Below are positions 8,043 to 14,455 of a stretch of DNA of 22,924 nt, piece by piece. The stretch is taken from assembly GCA_964345475.1 (NCBI GenBank), contig CAYFQW010000016.1, positions 1 to 22,924 of the forward strand, read 5' to 3'. Position 1 is the stretch's first letter, and each line of letters begins with the position of its first letter. Both the position numbers and the translations under genes were made by a program. The notes under the pieces are model-generated. The model was not told where the DNA came from. It worked only from the letters and a program-made list of their open reading frames with translations, and did not search any database. This stretch comes from WRIS01 sp964345475 (GTDB lineage Bacteria; Actinomycetota; Coriobacteriia; Coriobacteriales; Eggerthellaceae).

Positions 8043-8309
8043 CTACAGTGTTTCAAGTCTAGCATCGATATCGTCGATGTGCCTTTTGAGCATACTTTTT
8101 CTCGACTGGAGGATTTCTTTTTCTCTTGCGGCTGGTGTTTCGGTGTCGGCATCAAACTGTTTGAAGCCACGGCCAAAACCGCGCTGGCATCCTAAGCCAG
8201 CTCCGCGGCCTGCACCTCTTGGGCAGTCGTATGAGCCCATACCGTAGCCGCGCCCTCTTCCGCCCATACCTACATCTCTCATCGACCTGCGTCCGTTCCT
8301 TTTCATCAT
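8043..8309 (-). CDS. Small Gly/Arg-rich DUF5320-like protein, first gene of the MinD/NifX operon
   Basis: An 88-aa protein in two parts. The N-terminal 50 residues are rich in Gly/Arg with short repeats such as GMGGRGRGYGMGSY and GRGAGLGCQRGFGRGF and two Cys. The C-terminal part is an amphipathic, probably coiled-coil helix (REKEILQSRKSMLKRHIDDI). This is the layout of DUF5320-type proteins, which often accompany NifX-domain and MinD-ferredoxin genes in anaerobes; their function is unknown. AAGGAGG 8 nt before ATG 8309 is one of the best ribosome binding sites in the window. A start one codon later is possible. The gene is directly preceded by the dual-operator promoter. Confidence 0.78.
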   Translation of the reverse strand: MMKRNGRRSMRDVGMGGRGRGYGMGSYDCPRGAGRGAGLGCQRGFGRGFKQFDADTETPAAREKEILQSRKSMLKRHIDDIDARLETL

Positions 8310-8343
8310 TGCACTAACCTCCTTAGGCTATGTACGTCCATAG

Positions 8344-8363
8344 TTATTGACATATGTCATTAC
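8344..8363. promoter_or_regulatory. Operator copy 1 (downstream of -10) of the MinD/NifX operon
   Basis: A near-perfect copy of the 20-bp palindrome, TTATTGACATATGTCATTAC, with the core TGACATATGTCA (8348-8359 region) intact. It begins right at the predicted transcription start, 38 bp centre to centre from copy 2. Binding here would block transcription. Confidence 0.65.
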
Positions 8364-8370
8364 ACTTGTC

Positions 8371-8398
8371 ACTATACGCTATTATTGACATATGTCAA
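8371..8398 (-). promoter_or_regulatory. Sigma-70-type promoter of the MinD/NifX operon
   Basis: On the minus strand, TTGACA (8398-8393) is followed after 16 bp by TATAGT (8376-8371). Transcription would start near 8364, giving a leader of about 55 nt before ATG 8309. The -35 box lies inside palindrome copy 2, and the start site abuts copy 1. Confidence 0.72.
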
Positions 8399-8401
8399 TA
8401 A
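8382..8401. promoter_or_regulatory. Operator copy 2 (overlaps -35) of the MinD/NifX operon
   Basis: A perfect 20-bp palindrome, TTATTGACATATGTCAATAA, embedding the -35 hexamer of the operon promoter. With copy 1 it brackets the promoter, a classic repressor arrangement. The cognate protein is unknown; the operon's own DUF134 protein is the obvious candidate. Confidence 0.7.
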
Positions 8402-8452
8402 CCTGTAAAAAGATTCGACGACTAAAAAGGAGAGGTGAAAAGATGAGGCATG

Positions 8453-8485
8453 AAAAAAGAGATATGCCGGGATGACATATCTCTT
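8453..8485 (-). terminator. Intrinsic terminator of the FmdE/FecBCD-type operon
   Basis: The minus strand reads AAGAGATATG, a 9-nt loop, CATATCTCTT and then an uninterrupted T run (stem arms 8476-8485 and 8457-8466). The stem is perfect over 10 bp. It lies about 94 nt past the stop of the ATPase gene and isolates that operon from the downstream MinD/NifX promoter. Confidence 0.82.
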
Positions 8486-8578
8486 AATCCTGATTTCCCG
8501 TTCATGCGTCGAGCCACTCCAGGAAAGCCTTGGCGATGCCAGCTGCATTCCGCCTGCCTGCTGGAGGCTTCGGTATTG

Positions 8579-9379
8579 TCAGGTACATTCTGCCTTGCTG
8601 CTCGCTTCCATATCGTACTTCGCAAAGGGGACGACAACAGGGACGCCCATGTGCTCAATGATATGAGTGTGTATCCCGTACACATCCTCAATATTTTCCG
8701 CCGTCATGGTTTCAACGCCGCCGAAAGAGTACACCTCTGAATCTTTGAGGAATAAAAACTTGTCACAGTACCTGATAGCCAAGTTCAGATCATGGATTAT
8801 TATAATGACACTCGTCGAGTGTTCTTTTGCGATCATCTTGACCAAATGCAGCATCTCATGCTGATTATAGGGGTCGAGGTTGCTTGTCGGCTCATCGAGC
8901 AGCAAGACTTTCGGCTCCTGGGCCAAGGCTCGGGCAAGCATAACCTTTTGGGTCTCACCACCCGACAGTTGCGCTGCATTCCTCAGGGCAAACTTTTCGA
9001 GCCCCATCTTCTCGATAATATCTAAAACTATTTCTCTATCTTCTGAACTCGCGTCCCATTTTATATAGGGTCGTCTCCCCAGAAGTATTGAGTCGAAGAC
9101 GGTCATCGAATTGTGCACAGTGTTGGCTTGGGGCACATAGGCGATATTTTGAGCCATCTCCACCTTGCTCATATCGAAGACGTTGTTACCCTCTACTAAA
9201 ACGACACCTTCTTTTGCAGGACATATCCGATTGATGCATTTGAGAAGAGTGCTTTTTCCTGCGCCATTATTGCCCAAGACGGCAAGGCACTCTTGATTTT
9301 CTATAGCAAAACTTATTCCCTGCAAAATATTTTTTTGGGAACGGCCGTAGGCAAAGTTGATGTTCTCAACCTCAAACAT
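8579..9379 (-). CDS. ABC transporter ATP-binding protein (FecE/BtuD type)
   Basis: A 266-aa ATPase of a metal-chelate/cobalamin importer: Walker A GNNGAGKST (36-44), Q-loop VPQ (82-84), signature LSGGETQKVMLARALAQEPK (138-157), Walker B LLLDEPTSNLD and HDLN with His196. It overlaps the permease gene by 8 nt and is the last gene of the transcript. The C-terminus (EASSKAECT) is followed 15 nt beyond the stop by a diverged out-of-frame copy of its own codons (see findings). The substrate is not readable from the ATPase; the family imports siderophores, heme, cobalamin or other metal chelates. Confidence 0.95.
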   Translation of the reverse strand: MFEVENINFAYGRSQKNILQGISFAIENQECLAVLGNNGAGKSTLLKCINRICPAKEGVVLVEGNNVFDMSKVEMAQNIAYVPQANTVHNSMTVFDSILLGRRPYIKWDASSEDREIVLDIIEKMGLEKFALRNAAQLSGGETQKVMLARALAQEPKVLLLDEPTSNLDPYNQHEMLHLVKMIAKEHSTSVIIIIHDLNLAIRYCDKFLFLKDSEVYSFGGVETMTAENIEDVYGIHTHIIEHMGVPVVVPFAKYDMEASSKAECT

Positions 9380-10454
9380 TGGTTTTGAATCCTCTCAAGA
9401 GAAGGAACAAGAACATAGGGGCCCCTAAGAAAGAGGTGATGGCTCCGATAGGCAAAATGACCGGCGCTATGATAAGTCTGCCGAAGGTGTCGGCAACAAT
9501 GAGCAAAAGGGCGCCTGCAGCTGCTGAGCAGGGAAGGAGGAAGCGGTAGTCATTGCCTACAAACCTCCGCATTATATGGGGGGCGATAAGGCCGACAAAG
9601 CTAATAATCCCAACGAAGGAAACAGCAGCCGCTGCGGAAAGGGAGCATATGCCCAAGCTTATAAGCATCACTGCCCGAGAGTTTACGCCGAGGCTTTTTG
9701 CAGTATCGGCGCCTGCCTCCATGGCATTGTAGTTCCATCTGTTAAGGAGGTAGTAGATAAGGGATGCAAAGAGGACGGCAGCCAGGATTGCAATCTCTTT
9801 CCAGCCAGCGGATCCGAGGTTTCCGAACGTCCAAAACACTATGGAACTTATCTTAGTCTCGTCTGCAAAATACTGTAGTAAGGTTAAGCCGCCGCCGAAC
9901 AAGGAACTTAAGGCGACACCGGCAAGGATGAGCCCTGCCGGTCCGATGTCTTTTCTCACTTGGGAGATGACCATTATTACCAGGGTCGACAGTGAGCCGA
10001 AAATAAAGGCACAGAAGGTAACGATGTAGGGGTTGCTGATAGAAATTGCTGTTGCTGCCGAGTCTGAATTAACGACTCCTCCGCTAAAGACAACAAGCCC
10101 TACGGCAGCACCGAAGGCAGCACCCTGGGAGACCCCGAGCGTTGAGGCGGAGGCTAAGGGATTTTGCAATACACATTGCATAACGGCTCCCGATGCGGCC
10201 AAGGTGGCCCCTACCAAGATAGCCGCCAGCACGCGGGGGAGCCTTATTCCTAAGACAGCAGTTTGATGCATTTTTTCGCCACCGCCAAGCAAGACCTGCA
10301 CAACATCAGACAGAGGAATGTTCAAAGATCCCGCACTTATGGCAAAGAGGGCAGTTATCGCGGTCACAAGGACCACGATAAGGAACACTGCCTTCTTGCG
10401 TTTGATGAAACTATTGTATTGGCGCCTCTGTTCAAGACGTCTGTCGTGGGGCAT
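9372..10454 (-). CDS. FecCD/BtuC-type ABC importer permease
   Basis: About 360 aa with roughly ten membrane helices. Typical FecCD landmarks are RLPRVLAAILVGATLAASGAVMQ rendered in part as LPRVLAAILVGA, then NPLASASTLGVSQGAAFGA, GPAGLILAGVALSSLF, FVGLIAPHIMRRFVG (the ATPase-coupling loop) and a C-terminal PIGAITSFLGAPMFLFLLLR. The frame allows a GTG at 10460, but that would touch the AGGGA ribosome binding site. ATG 10454, 6 nt from AGGGA, is preferred. It lies 9 nt after the binding-protein gene and overlaps the ATPase gene by 8 nt. Confidence 0.94.
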   Translation of the reverse strand: MPHDRRLEQRRQYNSFIKRKKAVFLIVVLVTAITALFAISAGSLNIPLSDVVQVLLGGGEKMHQTAVLGIRLPRVLAAILVGATLAASGAVMQCVLQNPLASASTLGVSQGAAFGAAVGLVVFSGGVVNSDSAATAISISNPYIVTFCAFIFGSLSTLVIMVISQVRKDIGPAGLILAGVALSSLFGGGLTLLQYFADETKISSIVFWTFGNLGSAGWKEIAILAAVLFASLIYYLLNRWNYNAMEAGADTAKSLGVNSRAVMLISLGICSLSAAAAVSFVGIISFVGLIAPHIMRRFVGNDYRFLLPCSAAAGALLLIVADTFGRLIIAPVILPIGAITSFLGAPMFLFLLLRGFKTNV

Positions 10455-10463
10455 CGACACTCC

Positions 10464-11621
10464 CTAGAATGTAGCCTTGGCGTAAGCGTAACCGCCGTCT
10501 TCAAGCGTTTTCAAATAGGTGGCATCGTTTAAAAAGAACTCGAATACCTCGCTTGCTTTTTGCTCGAAGTCTATATCTGCAAATTCATCAGGATATAGAA
10601 GCGATGCTATATAATAGCAGTTAACGATAGGTATCTCTACGTTTGAATAGTATGAGGTGGAGTTAGGGTATGTATACACTTCTCCTTTTGTGAAGGCCGA
10701 GAGTTGGCTATAGAAATCGGGGTTCTCATCGTAGTCGAGCCGTACGAGGTCAAGGTTGCCTGCGTCCAAAAAGATAATATCGGGATTCCATCCGAGAATC
10801 TGTTCTTTGTCAACCGTAACTCCCGATGACCAATCAGGTCCAGCTTGCTCGCTCGCGATATCCTTGGCGTTAATGGCCATAAAAACGGGGTAGTTGATAT
10901 ACACCCCATCGATTCCGTGCTTCCCTTTGAAGGTTGCAGCGGCACCGAGAACTGTCGGCTTGTTGCTATCGGATATGTTGGCCGTTCTCGTATTGAGATC
11001 CTCGAGGCAGTCCTCAATGTAGGCAATTACTTCTTCGGCACGGTCTTTTGCTCCGCAAACATTGCCTAATATACGCAAAGCCTCGTTGTAGTCCTCCTCA
11101 AACAACGTGCCTTGGGCAACGGCAATGGTAGGAATTCCCGTCTTTGCCTGAATCTCGTCGGCAAGCTCCAGGCTATAGGAGCACAATATGACATCGGGCT
11201 GAACGCTGATAATTTGTTCAGGGTAATAGTCGGTCGCACCGGCTGCGTCAGTTCCGACAATCGGGAGGTCGGCCCAGGTGTCCATCATTGCATAGGCATA
11301 GGCAGTTACTGGTGCGACTTGGTCAAAAGCCATGCCTCCAATGCCGACGACCTTGTCGGCAAGCCCAAGATAGGTGATCATCCTCGGAGTGTTTCCGAGG
11401 GGAACAATTCTCTCCACGTTTGCGGGTATCTCAATGATCCGGCCAAGCTGGTCTTCTATCGTTCTTGTTTCAGATGTGGTTGTAGCATTCGAGCCAGAGT
11501 CATTCGTATCAGTTTCTGACGATGAATCGGTTTTTGCCCCACATCCAAAAAGCATTGCAGCTGCTAACAGCAGTGTTGCAAGAAGTGCTGCGGATATGCC
11601 CGCCCTGTATATTTTTTTCAC
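10464..11621 (-). CDS. Lipoprotein substrate-binding protein of the FecB/BtuF (PF01497) class
   Basis: A 385-aa exported lipoprotein starting at GTG 11621, with AAAGGAAA about 8 nt upstream. The signal peptide has basic residues, a hydrophobic core and the lipobox LFGC (Cys27). A Ser/Thr/Asp-rich linker follows (about 30-52). The binding domain starts at TIEDQLGRIIEIPANVERIV and continues with QPDVILCSYS, GNVCGAKDRAEEVIAYI and WNPDIIFLDAGN. The N-terminal RTIEDQLGR-type motif and the central helix linker are typical of periplasmic-type proteins binding iron chelates, heme or corrinoids. The many Tyr residues near the C-terminus (YTYPNSTSYYSN) may contribute to the pocket. The ligand is unknown. 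Confidence 0.92.
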   Translation of the reverse strand: MKKIYRAGISAALLATLLLAAAMLFGCGAKTDSSSETDTNDSGSNATTTSETRTIEDQLGRIIEIPANVERIVPLGNTPRMITYLGLADKVVGIGGMAFDQVAPVTAYAYAMMDTWADLPIVGTDAAGATDYYPEQIISVQPDVILCSYSLELADEIQAKTGIPTIAVAQGTLFEEDYNEALRILGNVCGAKDRAEEVIAYIEDCLEDLNTRTANISDSNKPTVLGAAATFKGKHGIDGVYINYPVFMAINAKDIASEQAGPDWSSGVTVDKEQILGWNPDIIFLDAGNLDLVRLDYDENPDFYSQLSAFTKGEVYTYPNSTSYYSNVEIPIVNCYYIASLLYPDEFADIDFEQKASEVFEFFLNDATYLKTLEDGGYAYAKATF

Positions 11622-11777
11622 AAGCGTTTCCTTTTACCTTTGTTTGATCGGTTGCGGTCATGGTCTCGTCCATGCTATGTGGCTCTACGCAAAACCTGCT
11701 CTTACTGTCTATGCTTGGTGGTATGCCTAATGATCATGCCCTGCAGGCATGCTTGGCAGCACACTTAGTGGACATAT
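11622..11777 (-). other. Intergenic leader of the binding-protein gene with nested inverted repeats
   Basis: A 156-bp gap inside the FmdE/transporter operon. It holds CATGCC-N5-GGCATG (11735-11751), CATGG-N6-CCATG near 11668-11683, and two direct copies of ATGCTTGG. These could form an RNA structure that changes expression between FmdE and the transporter. I see no recognisable cobalamin, Moco or other riboswitch core. Confidence 0.35.
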
Positions 11778-12308
11778 TTACCAAGTTCTTTTGTAATCCT
11801 CGAAGCAATCGAGGCATACTTTTTTTCCGTCCTGAAGATGCATTTTGTATTCAGGCGAAGCCTCTTCGCAAAGCTCACACACGACGCTTTCGAATAAACG
11901 AGCTGCCTCGGGGGGATTGAATTCCGGGGTTCCTGTCTTAAAGACATCTTCTGCAGGGGCTTCTAGAATAAACTGCATACTTTTTGCACGGTCAGCGCCA
12001 AGGTTGAGTGGCTTTAATAGAATCCGGATAGACTTGCCGCTTTTTCTGTCGAAAAAGGAAAATGCCATTTTCCCCGTTGGGCGGTAGACCAAGTTTCCCT
12101 TACCAAAGGTACAGCCTGTCATTACCTGGACAGCATCTACGCCGCAGGCATCGTTCTCAGTAACACAAACGACCATCTCATCGCTTTTTGCGGAGGGCAT
12201 TTTTCCAAAGAAATCTGCCGCTACCTCCGATGCCCGATATCCGATGGCAAGCCCTGGGCATTCATGCCCATGAAAGGCGACGCACTTTTCCCACAGTTCC
12301 TTCTCCAT
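11778..12308 (-). CDS. FmdE family protein with C-terminal zinc ribbon
   Basis: A 176-aa protein. The N-terminal domain carries FHGHECPGLAIGYRASE (13-29), the FmdE signature, and CGVDAVQVMTGCTFGKGN (55-72) with conserved cysteines and glycines. The C-terminus is a small zinc ribbon, CELC ... CLDC, separated by a short loop. Homologues were named after formylmethanofuran dehydrogenase subunit E, but most bacterial members are stand-alone and of unknown function. There is no formylmethanofuran dehydrogenase here. It is the first gene of the transporter operon; AAGGGG lies about 5 nt before ATG 12308. Operon position suggests that it handles the metal or cofactor imported by the downstream transporter, which is inference. 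Confidence 0.9.
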   Translation of the reverse strand: MEKELWEKCVAFHGHECPGLAIGYRASEVAADFFGKMPSAKSDEMVVCVTENDACGVDAVQVMTGCTFGKGNLVYRPTGKMAFSFFDRKSGKSIRILLKPLNLGADRAKSMQFILEAPAEDVFKTGTPEFNPPEAARLFESVVCELCEEASPEYKMHLQDGKKVCLDCFEDYKRTW

Positions 12309-12361
12309 GTAAACCCCTTCCGTAAATACGGTGTTGAAATATAAATAGCTGTTTCATAATG

Positions 12362-12388
12362 GTGTTACTAATTTAAATATCGTAACAC
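12362..12388. promoter_or_regulatory. Inverted repeat GTGTTAC-N13-GTAACAC upstream of FmdE operon
   Basis: Perfect 7-bp arms around an AT-rich 13-bp centre containing TTTAAA. It lies 54-80 bp upstream of the FmdE start codon, a position suited to a promoter operator. The size and symmetry suggest a dimeric metal-responsive or other repressor; the protein is unknown. Confidence 0.5.
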
Positions 12389-12493
12389 AAAACATGCTAC
12401 CACGCCTCTATTAGTCTGTGCGCATTGCTCGGTAAGCGGTCTCGGAGCGAGGTCGTGTACATTTTTTGGCAAGAGCGGAAAACACCGATAGTA

Positions 12494-12592
12494 AGCCCCG
12501 CGCCCCGATGAGGAATTTCACGTACGAGCCCCGCGCCCCGATAAGAAAGCCTACACGCAAGCTCGCGCTCCTATCAGGCAACCTATACACTT
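12494..12592. repeat. Three tandem ~33-bp GC-rich repeat units
   Basis: Units start at 12494, 12527 and 12560. The first two share AGCCCCGCGCCCCGAT exactly. The third is degenerate (AGCTCGCGC-TCC-AT-AGG) with one base missing. The second halves are loosely similar, with CACGTACG, TACACGCA and TATACACT. The units are much more GC-rich than the surrounding DNA. Confidence 0.75.
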
Positions 12593-12606
12593 TATCTAGT
12601 GTATAG
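12583..12606. promoter_or_regulatory. Inverted repeat CTATACACT-N6-AGTGTATAG upstream of the PucR-type gene
   Basis: Perfect 9-bp arms. It lies 74-97 bp upstream of the chosen ATG and overlaps the end of the third tandem repeat. The half-site CTATACA recurs in the palindrome at 15634-15650 between the two UroD genes. It is a candidate autoregulatory operator. Confidence 0.55.
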
Positions 12607-12679
12607 TGAGAGAGTGATGTAGCGAAGAGTGCCTTCCAGGATATTTTTCGAAGTACTTGTTTTGACGATGGGGAATGCT

Positions 12680-14209
12680 ATGGAACTATGCATGTCTTTG
12701 ATTAAAGATGCCTTGCCCTTCGAATCTGAGTTGCACTGCATCGAGGACCTTCCGACGATACGGCATTTTATGTTTCTTCGCGAAGGGCAGCAGCTTGACC
12801 CAGGATATGCATATCTTGCTCGTGCTGAAGATGTACCAAAAGATCTGAGCTGTATAGATGGTGCGTCACTTATCTGCATCGGACAGCCTTCCGACATGTC
12901 GTTGTGCAAAAAAATTCCTCTTCTGATTGTTTCCGCAGGCATCGATGTGTTCGAGCTAGCCAATGAGCTTGTTTTAATATTCTCTCGATACAACTCGCTT
13001 GAAGAACAGTTGAATACAAAGCTTCAGGAGGGGAAGGGCCTCCAAGAAATGGTCGAATGCATAAGTCCCTTCTTTATGAACGAGCTTACGATTGCTGATG
13101 CTGGGCACCGAATTTTAGCCCATGCCCCCTTTTCTCATAATTCTCACGAAGAGCTTGGTTTTAAGACGATTGGGGGGAAGGAAATGGTGCCTGTTGATAT
13201 CATTGCCTTTTTCACCAATAACAAGCGATGGATCGATGTTGCCACTGAGACAGAACCCTTCATCTACGATGAGGGAATCCTCCCTTTCCGCTTGCTTTGC
13301 ATTAATATAATGGAAGAGGGTAGATTTGCTTGGCGTGTGATGCTCAATGAAACTGACCGCATGTTTCGCCCTTACGATGTGTATCTCCTGCAGTTTTTTA
13401 CTACCTATATCCAAAAAATATATGACCGCTCAGGGGTGGGGAGAGACGCTGAGAACGTCGATCGTCTGAAAGATATTTTGCACGTTTGGCTTTCAGGGGG
13501 ACAGGTTGAGGCTTGGAGGATACAACATGCCTTGCTTGTTGCTGGACATCCCGAAGACTCACGTTTTGTCTGTCTCTGTGTCAGGCCAGAATCGTGGGAC
13601 GACTCAGCTGAGTCACTTGACTATTACTGCCTGAATATTACGAAAACGTTCCCAGGCGTAGTAGCTGTTGATTTCAAAGACGACATAGTTTGTTTGGCGG
13701 GATTGTCTCATTACGGGGAATCGGTCGAGAAGCTTGCAGAAAGTGTCGTCCCTTATTTGAGGGACAGCAATTTCCGTGTTGGAATATCCGAGGTTTTCGA
13801 CAACCCTTTAAAGCTGAGGAACCACTATCTACAGGCCGATATTGCCCTTTCCTATGGCTCTGAAAAAGAGCCTTCTAGGTGGGTGCATCGGTTTCATGAG
13901 GAAGCGGTCTCCTATATGCTGAGCTACGTAGCAGAACATATAGGTGTAGAGACACTGTGCGCCGAATGCGTGCAGCGTCTTCATGCCTACGACTCGGAGC
14001 ATGATGCTTCTTACATAAGAACGATGAAGGCTTATTTCGATAACCATTTAAATATTTCGAAGACTGCGCAGGTCCTCAACATCCATCGGGCTACTATGAT
14101 CTACCGACTGAGAAGGATCGAAGAGCTGTCAGGTATCGACTTTCAGAATGCAAGCAAGAATTTTTACTACCTTATTTCGATCAAGCTTTTAGACCTCATG
14201 GATATCTGA
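12680..14209 (+). CDS. PucR/CdaR-type transcriptional regulator
   Basis: About 509 aa. The N-terminal half is a poorly conserved sensor region, FLREGQQLDPGYAYLARAED onward, resembling a PucR N-terminal domain. A central GGDEF-like/CdaR region follows. The C-terminal HTH_30 domain is TMKAYFDNHLNISKTAQVLN then IHRATMIYRLRRIEELSGID, the PucR hallmark. The frame opens at GTG 12629, but that start has no ribosome binding site. ATG 12680 with GGGGA 5 nt upstream is preferred, and ATG 12668 is also possible. Its position beside two UroD-family genes, with related palindromes in both intergenic regions, suggests it is their local activator. The inducer is unknown. Confidence 0.88.
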   Translation: MELCMSLIKDALPFESELHCIEDLPTIRHFMFLREGQQLDPGYAYLARAEDVPKDLSCIDGASLICIGQPSDMSLCKKIPLLIVSAGIDVFELANELVLIFSRYNSLEEQLNTKLQEGKGLQEMVECISPFFMNELTIADAGHRILAHAPFSHNSHEELGFKTIGGKEMVPVDIIAFFTNNKRWIDVATETEPFIYDEGILPFRLLCINIMEEGRFAWRVMLNETDRMFRPYDVYLLQFFTTYIQKIYDRSGVGRDAENVDRLKDILHVWLSGGQVEAWRIQHALLVAGHPEDSRFVCLCVRPESWDDSAESLDYYCLNITKTFPGVVAVDFKDDIVCLAGLSHYGESVEKLAESVVPYLRDSNFRVGISEVFDNPLKLRNHYLQADIALSYGSEKEPSRWVHRFHEEAVSYMLSYVAEHIGVETLCAECVQRLHAYDSEHDASYIRTMKAYFDNHLNISKTAQVLNIHRATMIYRLRRIEELSGIDFQNASKNFYYLISIKLLDLMDI

Positions 14210-14239
14210 GCGCACTCTCTATTCTGAAAAATTTCTACT

Positions 14240-14297
14240 GCCCTGTTCGGCAAGGGGAGATGAACAGGGCGAGAGCGATACTTCTATCAACTCTCGC
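14240..14297 (+). terminator. Two consecutive stem-loops after the PucR-type gene
   Basis: GCCCTGTTC (14240-14248) pairs with GAACAGGGC (14262-14270). GCGAGAG (14269-14275) pairs with CTCTCGC (14291-14297). The stems share two bases and so could be mutually exclusive at the junction. No T tract follows either, but they sit between convergent genes 31 nt after the stop codon. Confidence 0.5.
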
Positions 14298-14321
14298 CAT
14301 GCGTGGAGAGGGCTTGTATGC

Positions 14322-14360
14322 AAACCGCAACTCACAGTAAATAAGCTAGAGCTGCGGTTT
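14322..14360. repeat. Inverted repeat AAACCGCA-N23-TGCGGTTT
   Basis: Perfect 8-bp arms (14322-14329, 14353-14360) in the convergent intergenic region, the third stem-loop in this gap. It may terminate the minus-strand UroD transcript. Confidence 0.4.
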
Positions 14361-14376
14361 CTGGGGCAAGAATTTT

Positions 14377-14455
14377 CTAGAACAAAATCCGTCTAGAATA
14401 AAGCTTCTTAGGAGAAGGGCCGCCTAGAACAAAATCCGCCTAGAACAAAATCTGC
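14377..14455. repeat. 16-bp direct repeats overlapping a stop codon
   Basis: CTAGAACAAAATCCGT (14377-14392) is followed by a truncated copy at 14393-14400. CTAGAACAAAATCCGC (14424-14439) is followed immediately by CTAGAACAAAATCTGC (14440-14455). Members of each pair are 16 bp apart. The last copy contains the TAG stop and final codons of the UroD-family gene, so the gene's 3' end has been copied outward. Confidence 0.8.

Larger units (their letters stand above)
12309..12679. other. Repeat-rich divergent intergenic region
   Basis: About 370 bp between FmdE (minus) and the PucR-type regulator (plus). From left to right it contains CCGTA-AA-TACGG (12320-12331) close to the FmdE ribosome binding site, TGAAA-N12-TTTCA, a 7-bp-arm inverted repeat at 12362-12388, three 33-bp tandem repeat units at 12494-12592, and a 9-bp-arm inverted repeat at 12583-12606. 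No ORF with coding character was seen. Both flanking promoters must lie here, but no pair of consensus hexamers is convincing. Confidence 0.6.

Noticed and set aside
8442..8474. 10-codon plus-strand ORF after an AAGGAGAGGTG sequence
   Set aside because: It lies inside the minus-strand terminator and leads to no plus-strand gene; probably chance.
11622..11777. Cobalamin or molybdenum-cofactor riboswitch ahead of the binding-protein gene
   Set aside because: Hairpins exist, but I could not find the conserved core of either riboswitch.
12494..12592. CRISPR array
   Set aside because: Units are contiguous without variable spacers and there are no cas genes.
12629..12679. GTG 12629 as start of the PucR-type regulator
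   Set aside because: No ribosome binding site at the right distance; ATG 12680 has GGGGA at 5 nt.
14377..14455. CRISPR array or insertion-sequence ends
   Set aside because: Copies are direct and abut each other; no transposase and no spacer pattern.
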